A DNA stretch of 64,000 nucleotides from Lysobacter capsici (GCF_018732085.1 NZ_CP076103.1:3472001-3536000); one strand, 5' to 3'; positions 54,024 through 63,753 are shown, counted from the first letter of the stretch. Translations and numbers: made by a program. Notes: generated by a model not told the origin, from the letters alone.

Positions 54024-54935
54024 ATGAAAATCACCCTGGACGAATTGCTGGCCTTCGCCACCGTGGTCGATACCGGTTCGATCACGGCCGCGGCCGAATC
54101 GCTGGATCAGACCGTGTCCGGGGTCAGCCGCGCCCTGAGCCGGCTGGAGGAGAAGCTCGGCACCACCTTGCTGCGGCGGACCACGCGCCGGCTGGAGCTG
54201 ACCGAGGAAGGCCAGAGCATGCTGGCGCGCGCACGCGCGATCCTGGCGTCGGTCGAGGACGCCGAGGAACACATGGCGCTGCGCCAGCAGCAGCCGGCCG
54301 GACGCCTGCGGGTGAATGCGGCGTCGCCGTTCATGCTGCACGTGATCGTGCCGCTGATCGGCGACTTCCGGATCAAATACCCGCAGATCGAACTCGAGCT
54401 CAACACCAACGACCAGATCATCGACCTGCTCGAACAACGCACCGACATCGCGATCCGGATCGGCGCGCTCGCCGATTCGACCCTGCACGCGCGGCCGCTG
54501 CCGAGCAGCCGCCTGCGCGTGCTCGCCAGTCCGGACTATCTCAAAGCCCACGGCAAGCCGCGCGACGTGGCCGAGCTGAGCGCGCACACCTTGCTCGGCT
54601 TCGCCCCGACCGCGACCCTCAACCGCTGGCCGCTGCGCGACGCGCATGGCAACGAGCTCGACATCGCCCCGAACCTGCACGCCTCCAGCGGCGAAACCCT
54701 GCGTCAGCTCGCGCTGGCCGGCGAAGGCATCGTGTGTCTTTCGGACTTCATGACCCGCCGCGACCGTCACGACGGCGCGCTGGTGCAGTTGTTCGCGCGC
54801 GAGACTCTGGACGTGCGCCAGCCGATCAACGCGGTGTATTACCGCAACACCCAACTGGCCTCGCGGATCGCCTGCTTCCTAGATTTCGTCGCCCTGCGGC
54901 TGGCGCCGAGCGGTGGCGAAGCGGCCTGGGAATGA
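54024..54935 (+). CDS. LysR-family transcriptional regulator
   Basis: 303 residues. The N-terminal winged helix-turn-helix (1-60) reads MKITLDELLAFATVVDTGSI and VSGVSRALSRLEEKLG. The C-terminal periplasmic-binding-protein-like effector domain (90-295) is complete. It is divergent from the cold-shock gene with about 100 bp between starts. The target is not evident. A strong hairpin follows. Confidence 0.92.
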   Translation: MKITLDELLAFATVVDTGSITAAAESLDQTVSGVSRALSRLEEKLGTTLLRRTTRRLELTEEGQSMLARARAILASVEDAEEHMALRQQQPAGRLRVNAASPFMLHVIVPLIGDFRIKYPQIELELNTNDQIIDLLEQRTDIAIRIGALADSTLHARPLPSSRLRVLASPDYLKAHGKPRDVAELSAHTLLGFAPTATLNRWPLRDAHGNELDIAPNLHASSGETLRQLALAGEGIVCLSDFMTRRDRHDGALVQLFARETLDVRQPINAVYYRNTQLASRIACFLDFVALRLAPSGGEAAWE

Positions 54936-54985
54936 GCGCGGGCTCGCTCGGTCGCGGTCCGCCAGGACCGGCCCGCAACGAGAAA

Positions 54986-55017
54986 GCCCCGCACCGCGTA
55001 GCGCCGCGGTGCGGGGC
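54986..55017 (+). terminator. Hairpin after the LysR gene
   Basis: GCCCCGCACCGCG, loop TAGCGC, CGCGGTGCGGGGC: a perfect 13-bp stem 51 bases after the stop codon. AGAAA precedes it rather than a T-tract following it, so it would also suit the opposite strand. Confidence 0.6.
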
Positions 55018-55270
55018 CGGAAGTGGCGAGCGGGCACGGTCCCGCTCGGCCACAAGCGGCCGCCGACGTGCTGGAGCCACGCCGGCGGACGGACCGGACC
55101 GAAGTCCCGTCCTAGACAACAACGACGCGGGCCGGGCATCTCCCTACCCCATCGCCGACCACGATCTCGGGATCGGTCAAGCCAATGGTCCTACGGATCT
55201 GAAATCGAATGCAGGTCGTATCGCGAACACCTGCCTAGGACACGACGAAGCCCGGCGAGTTCCAACCTCG

Positions 55271-55350
55271 AGGCTCAAACTTCTCCCACGACACACCGTG
55301 CAGCGTCGAAGTTTATTGTGGGAGGGGCTTGAGCCCCGACACGCAATCAC
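55271..55350. repeat. Diverged GGGAGGGGCTTGAGCCCC pair
   Basis: GGCTCAAACTTCTCCCAC near 55272 faces GTGGGAGGGGCTTGAGCC near 55319. It is a degenerate member of the family at 1939-2039. Confidence 0.6.
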
Positions 55351-55412
55351 AGCGGTTAGCGAAGCTCGCACAAAAACACTACGCAACTGCACGCACTCGA
55401 ACCCGAGTCCCC

Positions 55413-57071
55413 TCAACCCGCCTTCTTGCCCGCATCCGACGCGACCACCGGCGTCAGACGCAGGTCCTGGAAGTCGAAACTGAAATCGGTCAGCGGCGAG
55501 ATCGCCTCCATGCGCACCTCGCGCACCTTGCCGTCCGGGGTCAGGGAGAAATTGACGAAGGCGTCGGCGTTGAGCCAGCGCTGGTCCCAGCGCACGACGA
55601 AGGTGTCGTGCTGCCACGGGGTGAGTTCGCCGACCAGGTCCTTGGTGCGGCCGAAACGCAGGCGCAGTTTGCCGCCCGCGGCCGCTTCGATGTAGACCTC
55701 GCCGTACCACGGGTCGCGATAAGTGCCGGCGTAGCCCGACGACGGCAGCGAGGGTTTCGACGTCGCATCGCGCGCCTTGAGGTGCTGGTTCCAGTCCTCG
55801 TCGGCCTTGCCGCGGCTCTTGGCCAGCGCCGCGCCGTACGCGGCGTTCCAGTCGGTCTTGGGCGCGCCCAGGTACGCGTCGAGCGCGCGCATCGTCACCG
55901 CCTGGAACGCGCCGCCGAGTTCGGCGTTGGTCAGCACCACCACGCCGAGTTTGTGCTCGGGCACCAAGGTCACCCGCGAGACCATGCCCGGCCAGCCGCC
56001 GGTGTGCCAGACCAACTTCCTGCCGCGATAGTCGGTGAGCTGCCAGCCTTCGCCGTAACCGGAGAAATTCGGCTTGACCGGCGCGAGTTCCGGCACGGAC
56101 GGTTCGGCGATCGGCATCGGCGTGACCACCGACCACATCTCCTTCTGGCGCTTGGCGCTGAACAAGCGTTGTTCCTTGTCACCCTCGCGCGCGTAGACAC
56201 CGCCGTCGAGTTGCACCCGCATCCACTTGCTCATGTCGTGGACGCTGGAATACAGCCCGCCCGCGCCGGCCACGTTCGACCAGGTCATCCGCGGCGCCGC
56301 CTGCAGGTCCTTGAAATCGGCCTTGGCGTGACCGCTGGCGACGTTGTCGCCGGCGCGCAAGGCATCGGAGTTGTAGCGGGTTTCGTCCATGCCCAGCGGC
56401 TTGAAGATGCGCTGGGTCAGGAACTCGCGATAGCTCTGGCCGCTGGCCTTTTCGATCACCAGTTGCGCGACACCGTAGAGAATATTGTCGTAGGCGTATT
56501 GGCCGCGAAACCCGCCGCTGAGCGGTACTTCGGCCAGACGCCGCGCGACTTCCTCGTTGCTGTAATCGGTGCCCGGCCAGTACAGCAGATCGCCCGCGCC
56601 CAGGCCCAGGCCGCTGCGATGCGCGAGCAGATCGCGCACGCGCATTTCGCGGGTGACGTAGGGATCGGACATGCGGAACCACGGCAGTTGATCGATCACC
56701 CGGTCGTCCAGGCTCAGCTTGCCTTCGTCGGCGAGCATCGACAGCGAGGCCGAGGTGAAGGCCTTGGTGTTGGACGCGATCGCGAACAAGGTGTGGGCAT
56801 CGACCGCCTCGGGCTTGCCGAGTTCGCGCAGGCCGTAGCCGCGTTCGAGCACGATGCGGCCGTCCTTGACGATCGCCACCGCGATGCCGGGCACCTCGAA
56901 TTGCTTGCGCACCGCGTCGACGTAGGCGTCGAAGTCCTGCAATTGTTCGGGCAACGCCTGCTCCGGCGCGGCGGACGCTTGGGTCGTGGCCGGCGCTTGC
57001 GCGGCCGCGCCGGCGGCGCTCATGCAGATCAGCAGGCCGGCGCCGTGCGCCTTCCAGTCGGTGGCTCGCAT
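55413..57071 (-). CDS. Beta-lactamase-family serine hydrolase
   Basis: 552-residue exported serine hydrolase of class C/DD-peptidase fold. Signal peptide 1-25 (AAGAAAQA). Catalytic S100-x-x-K103 (ASNTKAF), Y194-D-N196 (YAYDNILYG) and HTG in LVWHTGGWPGM, the KTG equivalent. The C-terminal DUF3471-like beta domain begins around 430. These enzymes are esterases or D-amino-acid peptidases as often as beta-lactamases, so no antibiotic resistance is claimed. Start ATG 57071; an upstream TTG at 57092 is possible. Confidence 0.9.
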   Translation of the reverse strand: MRATDWKAHGAGLLICMSAAGAAAQAPATTQASAAPEQALPEQLQDFDAYVDAVRKQFEVPGIAVAIVKDGRIVLERGYGLRELGKPEAVDAHTLFAIASNTKAFTSASLSMLADEGKLSLDDRVIDQLPWFRMSDPYVTREMRVRDLLAHRSGLGLGAGDLLYWPGTDYSNEEVARRLAEVPLSGGFRGQYAYDNILYGVAQLVIEKASGQSYREFLTQRIFKPLGMDETRYNSDALRAGDNVASGHAKADFKDLQAAPRMTWSNVAGAGGLYSSVHDMSKWMRVQLDGGVYAREGDKEQRLFSAKRQKEMWSVVTPMPIAEPSVPELAPVKPNFSGYGEGWQLTDYRGRKLVWHTGGWPGMVSRVTLVPEHKLGVVVLTNAELGGAFQAVTMRALDAYLGAPKTDWNAAYGAALAKSRGKADEDWNQHLKARDATSKPSLPSSGYAGTYRDPWYGEVYIEAAAGGKLRLRFGRTKDLVGELTPWQHDTFVVRWDQRWLNADAFVNFSLTPDGKVREVRMEAISPLTDFSFDFQDLRLTPVVASDAGKKAG

Positions 57072-57198
57072 CGTGTCTGTATCCCTGGTCAAACCGTCAA
57101 GGCATCACTGTCGGCGATCGCGGCGGCGGATGCCAGAGGCCCGCCGCGCGTCCAGGCCGCATAATGTCCGACCGTTCCGCACGACCGCCTGTCCCAGC

Positions 57199-58491
57199 AT
57201 GTCCGTTCCCACGCCTCACCTGACCGACATGGCCCTGCCCGGCCTGGCCGTGATCGGCGGCGGCCCCGCCGGCCTGATGGCCGCGCAGGTCGCGCGCGCG
57301 CTGGGCGTGCAGGTCGATCTGTTCGAGGCCAAGGGCTCGGTGGGGCGCAAGTTCCTGATCGCCGGCAAGGGCGGGCTCAACCTCACCCATGGCGAACCGC
57401 GGCCGGCGTTCGACCGACGCTATGGTGCGCGCAGCGATGCCGTTGGTCAGTGGCTGGACCGCTTCGACGCCGACGCGCTGCGCGAATGGGCGCAAAGTTT
57501 CGGCGTGGACACCTATGTCGGCAGTTCCGGCCGGGTGTTCCCGATGGACCGCAAGGCCGCGCCGCTGCTGCGCGGCTGGGTGCGGCGCTTGCGCGAGGAC
57601 GGCGTGCGTTTCCACGTGCAACACCGCTGCCTGGGCTGGAGCGAGGACGGCGCGCTGCGGTTCGACACCGCGCACGGCGAAACCCGGATTCGTGCGCGCG
57701 CCTGCGTGCTCGCGCTCGGCGGCGGCAGCTGGCCGGAACTGGGCTCCGACGGCGCCTGGACCGATTGGCTGGGCGAACGCGGCATCGACATCGCGCCGTT
57801 GCAGCCGTCCAACTGCGGTTTCGACATCGGCTGGAGCGCGCATTTCGTCGCTCGCCATGCCGGCGCGCCGCTCAAGGCGGTGATCGCGCATTGGCGCGAC
57901 GAACGCGGCCAGGCGCAGGCGCTGCAGGGCGAATGCGTGGTCAGCGCGGATGGGATCGAGGGCAGTTTGATTTATGCCTTGTCGGCGACATTGCGCGAGG
58001 CGATCGCGACGCAGGGCCACGCCGACTTGCAACTGGATCTGGCCCCGGGCCGTGAGCTGGACCGGCTGCAACGCGACTTCGCCCAGCCGCGCCGCGGCCG
58101 CAGCGTCGGCGAACATCTGCGCCGGCAGACCGGGCTCGACGCGGTCAAGACCGCGTTGGTGTTCGAGGTGCTCGGCAAGGACGGCCTCAACGATCCGGCC
58201 GTGGTCGCGCGGACGATCAAGCGCCTGCCGCTGCGCCTGCTGCGCGCGCGCCCGATCGCCGAAGCGATCAGCAGCGCCGGCGGCGTGCGCCTGGAAGCGA
58301 TGACCGCCGACCTGGAACTGCGCTCGTCGCCGCGCGGGGTGTTCTGCGCCGGCGAGATGCTGGATTGGGAAGCGCCGACCGGTGGCTATCTGCTGACCGC
58401 GTGTTTCGCCAGCGGATTGATCGCCGGCGAGGCGGCGGCGCGGCATGTGTTGGCTGGCCCTGGATTTCCCGAGGCCGATTCCGCCCTTTGA
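57199..58491 (+). CDS. BaiN/HI0933-like NAD(P)/FAD flavoprotein (TIGR03862 type)
   Basis: 430 residues. The N-terminal dinucleotide fold is VIGGGPAGLMAAQVARALG; VGRKFLIAGKGGLNLTHG is diagnostic of the HI0933/BaiN family, and ACVLALGGGSWPELGSDG and the C-terminal GEMLDWEAPTGGYLLTACF are the second FAD-binding parts. Reaction unknown. Start ATG 57199; a later ATG (MALPGLAVIGGG) is possible. The end of the gene is overlapped by an interspersed repeat (58481). Confidence 0.9.
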   Translation: MSVPTPHLTDMALPGLAVIGGGPAGLMAAQVARALGVQVDLFEAKGSVGRKFLIAGKGGLNLTHGEPRPAFDRRYGARSDAVGQWLDRFDADALREWAQSFGVDTYVGSSGRVFPMDRKAAPLLRGWVRRLREDGVRFHVQHRCLGWSEDGALRFDTAHGETRIRARACVLALGGGSWPELGSDGAWTDWLGERGIDIAPLQPSNCGFDIGWSAHFVARHAGAPLKAVIAHWRDERGQAQALQGECVVSADGIEGSLIYALSATLREAIATQGHADLQLDLAPGRELDRLQRDFAQPRRGRSVGEHLRRQTGLDAVKTALVFEVLGKDGLNDPAVVARTIKRLPLRLLRARPIAEAISSAGGVRLEAMTADLELRSSPRGVFCAGEMLDWEAPTGGYLLTACFASGLIAGEAAARHVLAGPGFPEADSAL

Positions 58492-58622
58492 AAAAGGGGG
58501 GCCAGGGGGGATTTGCTTTTGCCTTACTCGCGCACTCGAAAGCACAAGCAAATCCCCCGGCGCACTCACACTAGCGACATCAAACAGGTACGCCGGGCGC
58601 CAGCCCCCTTTTTCAAAGTGGG
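58481..58622. repeat. CCCACTTTG-family repeat overlapping the end of a gene
   Basis: Starts CCGCCCTTTGAAAAAGGGGG, contains GGGGGGATTTGCTTTTGCC opposing CAAGCAAATCCCCC, and ends CCCCCTTTTTCAAAGTGGG. Its first 11 bases form the last codons and stop of the flavoprotein gene, so the element set the current C-terminus. Confidence 0.85.
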
Positions 58623-58770
58623 CTAATTGACGTGCGCTTGAGTCGTTGCGATTTTGAAGTGGTGGTACTGCCGTGCGCTTGGATCGTCCCGATTGGCGGG
58701 CTTGAGGCAACTTACGCTGTCGGTTTGCGAGCCCGGGGCAAATCCAAGTCCCCACGAATCCCCAAGACCG

Positions 58771-58914
58771 ATTCCCCCCTTTGAAAAAGGGGGGCGAGGG
58801 GGGATTTGCTTTTGCTTTGCACGCGCGCTCGAAAGCAAAAGCAAATCCCCCGGCGCACGCGCACCAGCGACATCAAATAGATGCGCAGGCGCCAGCCCTC
58901 TTTTTCAAAGTGGG
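58771..58914. repeat. Second CCCACTTTG-family repeat after the flavoprotein gene
   Basis: Same orientation and layout as 58481-58622, 290 bases later: ATTCCCCCCTTTGAAAAAGG, central GATTTGCTTTTGC against AAAGCAAATCCCCC, end CTCTTTTTCAAAGTGGGC. The space between and after (58623-59151) holds further duplicated sequence (TTGACGTGCGCTTG twice, at 58629 and 58920) and no gene. Confidence 0.85.
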
Positions 58915-59151
58915 CACATTGACGTGCGCTTGGGTCGTTGCGGTTTAGAACTGGCGTCCTGACCTGCGCTTGGGTTGTTGCGATTTGGAAGCGACGCATT
59001 CACGCGAGCCGCATCGACGTGGGGCTTGGATCATTGCGATCCGCACGACTGATACAACTCACCCAGCCGGTTTCGCGAGTCCATCAACTCGCGAACCACT
59101 TCAATCGGTGCGTACAACCACAACGGCGCTACCCCACCGCACCCCGTCGCC

Positions 59152-59781
59152 TCAAGCCGGCGCCTTCTCGCTCGCCTTGCCCATATAGAACATCGACGCG
59201 CACAAGCCCACGCCCTGCGCGGTCGCCGCGGGCAAGTCGCTGCCCTGCAACGCGATCAGCTTGACCACATCACCAGTCGGTTCGGTGACCTTGGCCAGGG
59301 CGATGAATCCGGTCGGCACGGTGCCGCAGAACGCGTTGGCCGGGGTTTCCTTCGGCGGGACCTGTTCGATCACCCGGCGCAGTTCGACGGTCTGGCTGGC
59401 TTCGACCTGCATGGTCGCGCCATAGGTCTGGCCGGCCGAATACTGATCGCCGCCGCGCACGATCGCGACGCGCTCGGTCTTGTACAACGAGCCGTTTTCG
59501 CCCTTGAGCTCCAGATCGTCGATGGTCAGCTTGCCGGTGGTGGCCTGGGCGACCGGATTGCCCGGTTCGAAGATGCCCAGCGCGACCGGCGTCAGGGTCG
59601 GCGGCGACGCGCGCGCGACCGGATCGGCGTCCGGATCGGGCACCGACTGTTGCGGCGGCGGCGGAGCGGCGGTGGTTTCCTGCGGGGCGGCAGTGTTGAC
59701 CGGCGCGCCCTGGCTGCATGCGGCGAGCGCCAATACGGCGAGCGCGAGCACGGTCGGGGCGGGAAACAGGCGTCGGTTCAT
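59152..59781 (-). CDS. Lipoprotein of unknown function
   Basis: 209 residues, lipobox LAAC (C22), Pro/Ala/Thr-rich linker to about residue 60, then an unrecognised globular domain with GQTYGATMQVEASQTVELRR and two cysteines (NAFCGTVP, VGLCASMFYMG) that may form a disulfide. ATG 59781. Outer-membrane anchoring is inferred from the lipobox. Function unknown. Confidence 0.75.
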   Translation of the reverse strand: MNRRLFPAPTVLALAVLALAACSQGAPVNTAAPQETTAAPPPPQQSVPDPDADPVARASPPTLTPVALGIFEPGNPVAQATTGKLTIDDLELKGENGSLYKTERVAIVRGGDQYSAGQTYGATMQVEASQTVELRRVIEQVPPKETPANAFCGTVPTGFIALAKVTEPTGDVVKLIALQGSDLPAATAQGVGLCASMFYMGKASEKAPA

Positions 59782-59981
59782 TCGGGGTCCTCGTTGCTGA
59801 TCGACTGGGCCTGCGCCGACGGCACCACGACGGTGGCCGCCGGAACGCGAGGCCTGGCTGCATTCGCTGCGCGCGGGGGATCGACGCGGGGGCGCCGGCG
59901 CGGTGCGAACGCGCAGCCTAACCGCTGGACCCGTTTGGACGGGTTAATAGTTTGTAATAAATGCCAAAACGCGCCGCCCGC

Positions 59982-60722
<741 letters not shown>

Positions 60723-60981
60723 GGCCGCCATTCTAAGCCAGCGCGGTCGCGGCCTGGTTTGCGGTCTCGGGCCTGGGGCCGGACCGGCGGCGCCTTTGCG
60801 AGCCTGCCACGAGCCGGCTGGGCCGGACCTGAACCGTGCCGCGAACCTTCCGACGGCCCGGCTGTCCCAATTTCTGCGTGGCCGCCAGCGAAGACGCGAG
60901 CCGCGCAAGGTGCCGCAGCGAGGGCGAAACGCCTGAATCTGCGGGCATCGTCCTGATCTCACGCCAAAAGGAGGCGTTTGC

Positions 60982-61293
60982 ATGAAGGTACAGCTCAACA
61001 CCGATCACCATCTGCGCGGCGACGCGTCGCTCAGTCAGCACGTCGCGGGCGTGGTCGATCATTCCCTGGCGCGCTTCCGCGACCAGGTCACCCGGGTCGA
61101 AGTGCACCTGCGCGACGTCAACGGCGCCAAGGCCGGCGGCGGCGACAAGCACTGCACCATCGAGGCGCGGCTGGAAGGCCGCCCGCCGGTGGCTGCGACC
61201 CAGGACGCCGACACCATGCGCGCGGCGATCAGCGGCGCGGCGCGCAAGCTGCAGCGGGTGCTGGACAGTTCGCTGGGTCGGTTGTCGAGCTGA
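60982..61293 (+). CDS. HPF/RaiA-family ribosome-associated protein
   Basis: 103 residues with the beta-alpha-beta-beta-beta-alpha pattern: MKVQLNTDHHLRGDASLSQH, FRDQVTRVEVHLRDVNG, CTIEARLEGRPP, DADTMRAAISGAARKLQRVL. HPF-like proteins inactivate or protect ribosomes in stress. Charged ribosome-binding residues are less basic than in RaiA, so a distant paralogue is possible. AAAAGGAGG precedes the ATG. Confidence 0.82.
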   Translation: MKVQLNTDHHLRGDASLSQHVAGVVDHSLARFRDQVTRVEVHLRDVNGAKAGGGDKHCTIEARLEGRPPVAATQDADTMRAAISGAARKLQRVLDSSLGRLSS

Positions 61294-61451
61294 GTGAGGT
61301 TTGATCGGATGCGTTCGGTTTGATTGGCCGCATCATCGCAACGCGGCGGCGTCGCTTTCGACACGATGCCGCTCCTCCCCACGGTCGTCGCACTTCAGCG
61401 ACGGCCGTTTTCATTGCACCGCTTCGCCTGGCGAATGCATCGACCGCCTCC

Positions 61452-61582
61452 TGTAGGAGCGGCGCGAGCCGCGACCGCACTACGGCATACGCCTTCGAAA
61501 GCCGTGGCGTGTCAGTAGTGCTCGGCAACCAGAGTTACGCCGGATCGGATGGATGGCGGTCGCGGCTTGCGCCGCTCCTACA
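61452..61582. repeat. GTAGGAGCGGC inverted repeat unit
   Basis: Starts TGTAGGAGCGGCGCGAGCCG and ends with the inverted CGGCTTGCGCCGCTCCTACA, like the 143-bp units at 36740-37425 but with a different interior (GCCGGATCGGATGGATGGCG). Confidence 0.85.
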
Positions 61583-61688
61583 GGTAGGCGATGCGGGCGG
61601 CGTTGAGATCAGGCGAGTACGCGGTTCAAAGCTCAGTTCGGCTTCTCTGGCAGAACCACACTGCATCGCGGATGCACCGGCCGCCCCC

Positions 61689-61819
61689 TGTAGGAGCGGC
61701 GCAAGCCGCGACCGCGCTACGCATACGTCAGCGAAAGCCGCGGCGCATGGAGGGTGCTGGGCTACCGTAGCCGCGCCGGATCGAATGGATGGCGGTCGCG
61801 GCTTACGCCGCTCCTACAG
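61689..61819. repeat. Second GTAGGAGCGGC inverted repeat unit
   Basis: Same length and interior as 61452-61582 (GCCGGATCGAATGGATGGCG), ending CGGCTTACGCCGCTCCTACA, about 237 bases further on; the two are a recent or converted duplication. Confidence 0.85.
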
Positions 61820-61864
61820 GCGGGCCATGCGGCCGGCGTTGAGATCGTCGTCCAAGCGCATGAT

Positions 61865-62521
61865 TCAGCGCTTGGTGGTGATCGACCGGCGCAGGTTGTT
61901 GCGCGCGGCGGCGTCGAAGCGTTGGTGGTAATGGTCGCTGAGGAAGATCCGTTCGCGCTTGAGCAGTGCTTTCAGGAAACGGCGGCGGTTGAGCCGGAAC
62001 AAGGGGCCGGGCACGTGGCCGCGGTACTCGGCGGCGATGCCGCGGTCGTAGGCGTCGAACGCGGACGGTTCGGCGCCGAGGATGGCCATGTCGCCGTCGA
62101 GGAACAAACGCGTTTCTTCGTCGACGTCGTCGCGCGCGATCGCGCCGTGGCGCGCGGTCAGCTCGATCAACTCGGCGACACGGTCGGCGTCGATGCCCTC
62201 GTCCGCCATCCAGCGCGCGATGTGTTCGCGCGCGAGCACCGCCGAGCGGGCTTCGTTGTCGCGCCGGCCGGCGTCGTAGATCGCATCGTGGTAGAGCACC
62301 GCCAGCGCGACTTCGCGCGGCTGGCGCCAGCCCGGGCCGGCGGCGACGTCGGCATAGTGGCGCAGCACTTCGGCGACGTGGCCGATGTTGTGGTAAGCGC
62401 GCGACGGGGTGGCGTAGGCGGCTTCGAGCGCGGCGCGCTGTTGCGCCGGCAGCGGTAGCGGCAACGCGGCCAGCGCAGTCTCGGGCAGGCGGCCTTGGGG
62501 TTCGCTGGCGGGGTCGGACAT
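61865..62521 (-). CDS. HD-domain phosphohydrolase-like protein
   Basis: 218 residues of the predicted metal-dependent HD superfamily. Metal-binding residues are seen in SRAYHNIGHVAEVL, VLYHDAIYD (H-D) and the later TARHGAI and LDGDMAILG. Such proteins hydrolyse nucleotides or other phosphoesters; the substrate is unknown. ATG 62521; the upstream frame is a repeat-derived Asn-Pro-Asn-Leu run and not coding. Confidence 0.85.
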   Translation of the reverse strand: MSDPASEPQGRLPETALAALPLPLPAQQRAALEAAYATPSRAYHNIGHVAEVLRHYADVAAGPGWRQPREVALAVLYHDAIYDAGRRDNEARSAVLAREHIARWMADEGIDADRVAELIELTARHGAIARDDVDEETRLFLDGDMAILGAEPSAFDAYDRGIAAEYRGHVPGPLFRLNRRRFLKALLKRERIFLSDHYHQRFDAAARNNLRRSITTKR

Positions 62522-62596
62522 TGCGGCATGCACGCGTGGGACGTTGCGGGCATCTTGGCATTTTTGGGGTTTGCGGTTTTGGGTTGGGGGCTTGCG

Positions 62597-62645
62597 GTTT
62601 GGGTTTAGGTTTGGGTTTAGGTTTGGGTTTAGGTTTGGGTTTGGC
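62597..62645. repeat. 12-bp microsatellite GGGTTTAGGTTT
   Basis: About four copies of GGGTTTAGGTTT in tandem. AT/G-rich and telomere-like in appearance, unlike its surroundings. Confidence 0.85.
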
Positions 62646-62751
62646 GGCTGGTGCTGCTTTGTCGTTGACGTTGGTTCCGCCAGTTCGCTGATGCCGTTGA
62701 CTTGAAGTCGTAGGTATCGCGGGTTCGCTAGATCGCGACGAAACTCGCAGT

Positions 62752-62836
62752 CGTCATCCCCGCGAAGGCGGGGATCCAGAGACTTCAGAGTCATGCCTGG
62801 ATGAAGCCCTGGATCCCCGCCTTCGCGGGGATGACG
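62752..62836. repeat. CGTCATCCCCGCGAAGGCGGGG inverted pair
   Basis: CGTCATCCCCGCGAAGGCGG at 62752 and the inverted CCGCCTTCGCGGGGATGACG ending 62836 surround about 28 bases. Each arm is itself a small hairpin. The same core (ATTCCCGCGTTCGCGGGAAT) is embedded in each 112-bp unit that follows. Confidence 0.85.
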
Positions 62837-62954
62837 GCCATGTGGGTTTCAATGAAGACGTGTAAGCCACCGAACGGGCCAGCAGTCATCGGCCGGCATT
62901 CGCTTTTGGGCTGCGTTGCGCACCTGGCTGGTGAGGTCGCAACGAACTGGCGGC

Positions 62955-63465
62955 GGCGCGCAAAGTCGCTGGATTCCCGCGTTCGCGGGAATGACGGTCT
63001 TGGAGGGGCGCGGATGGGCAATGGATGCGTCGTTGCCGTTGTGGCGAAACGAACGGTTACGGCTGTGTCGCGATGAAGCCTTGGATTCCCGCGTTCGCGG
63101 GAATGACGGTCTTGGAAGGTCGCGGATGGGCAAGGGATGCGTCGTTGCCGTTGTGGCCAAACGAACGGTTGCGACTGTGTCGCGATGAAGCCCTGGATCC
63201 CCGCCTTCGCGAGGATGACGGTCTTGGAGGGTCGCGGATGGACAATGGATGCGTCGTTGTCGTTGTGGCCAAACGAACGGTTGCGGCTGTGTCGCGATGA
63301 AGCCCTGGATTCCCGCCTTCGCGGGAATGACGGTCTTGGAGGGGCGCGGATGGGCAATGGATGCGTCGTTGCCGTTGTGGCGAAACGAACGGTTACGGCT
63401 GTGTCGCGATGAAGCCTTGGATTCCCGCGTTCGCGGGAGTGACGGTCTTGGAGGGCGCGAATGGT
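62955..63465. repeat. Tandem array of a 112-bp unit
   Basis: Units containing CGCGATGAAGCC start at 63069, 63181, 63293 and 63405 (112-bp period), with a partial unit before 63069. Each has TGGATTCCCGCGTTCGCGGG (hairpin), GAATGACGGTCTTGGAGG and CGTCGTTGCCGTTGTGG. Units differ by a few substitutions. The array encodes no gene. Confidence 0.92.
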
Positions 63466-63512
63466 AATGGAGTCGATGCCCTTGCCGACTCCCGCTCCGC
63501 TCGCTTTCGCTC

Positions 63513-63720
63513 TCCCTACTCCCTACTCCCTACTCCCTACTCCCAATTCCCGACTCCCAATTCCCGACTCCCAATTCCCAATTCCCAATTCCCAATTCCC
63601 AATTCCCAATTCCCAATTCCCGACTCCCGACTCCCGACTCCCGACTCCCGACTCCCGACTCCCGATTCCCGACTCCCGATTCCCGATTCCCGATTCCCGA
63701 TTCCCGATTCCCGATTCCCG
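63513..63720. repeat. Long 7-bp tandem array (CCCAATT, CCCGACT, CCCGATT)
   Basis: About 30 heptamers in blocks: CCCTACT x4, then mixed CCCAATT/CCCGACT, a run of CCCAATT, a run of CCCGACT and a final run of CCCGATT. The same heptamers occur in shorter clusters near glmM, asd and 25770. It ends 33 bases before the stop codon of the terminal gene. Confidence 0.93.
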
Positions 63721-63753
63721 GGCGCGGCCCAAAGGCCGCGCCCGGCACCCCGA

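Larger units (their letters stand above)
54936..55412. other. Intergenic region between LysR gene and serine hydrolase
   Basis: No gene is seen in 477 bases. It holds a terminator hairpin for the LysR gene (54986-55017) and a diverged GGGAGGGGCTTCAGCCCC-type pair (55271-55350). Confidence 0.6.
61294..61864. other. Intergenic region with two GTAGGAGCGGC repeat units
   Basis: No gene in 571 bases. Two related 131-bp units, 61452-61582 and 61689-61819, fill much of it, in the same orientation. Confidence 0.7.
62522..63753. other. Repeat-dense gene-free region
   Basis: About 1.2 kb with no gene, composed of a telomere-like 12-bp microsatellite, an ATTCCCGC hairpin pair, a 112-bp tandem array and a 7-bp tandem array, described separately. 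All open frames in it are translations of repeats. Confidence 0.85.

Noticed and set aside
62581..62794. Asn-Pro-Asn-Leu-rich N-terminal extension of the HD-domain gene
   Set aside because: Translation of the 12-bp microsatellite; the ATG at 62521 gives the proper start.
62955..63465. Possible CRISPR array
   Set aside because: The 112-bp units are repeated as a whole, with no constant short repeats alternating with unique spacers, and no cas genes are present.
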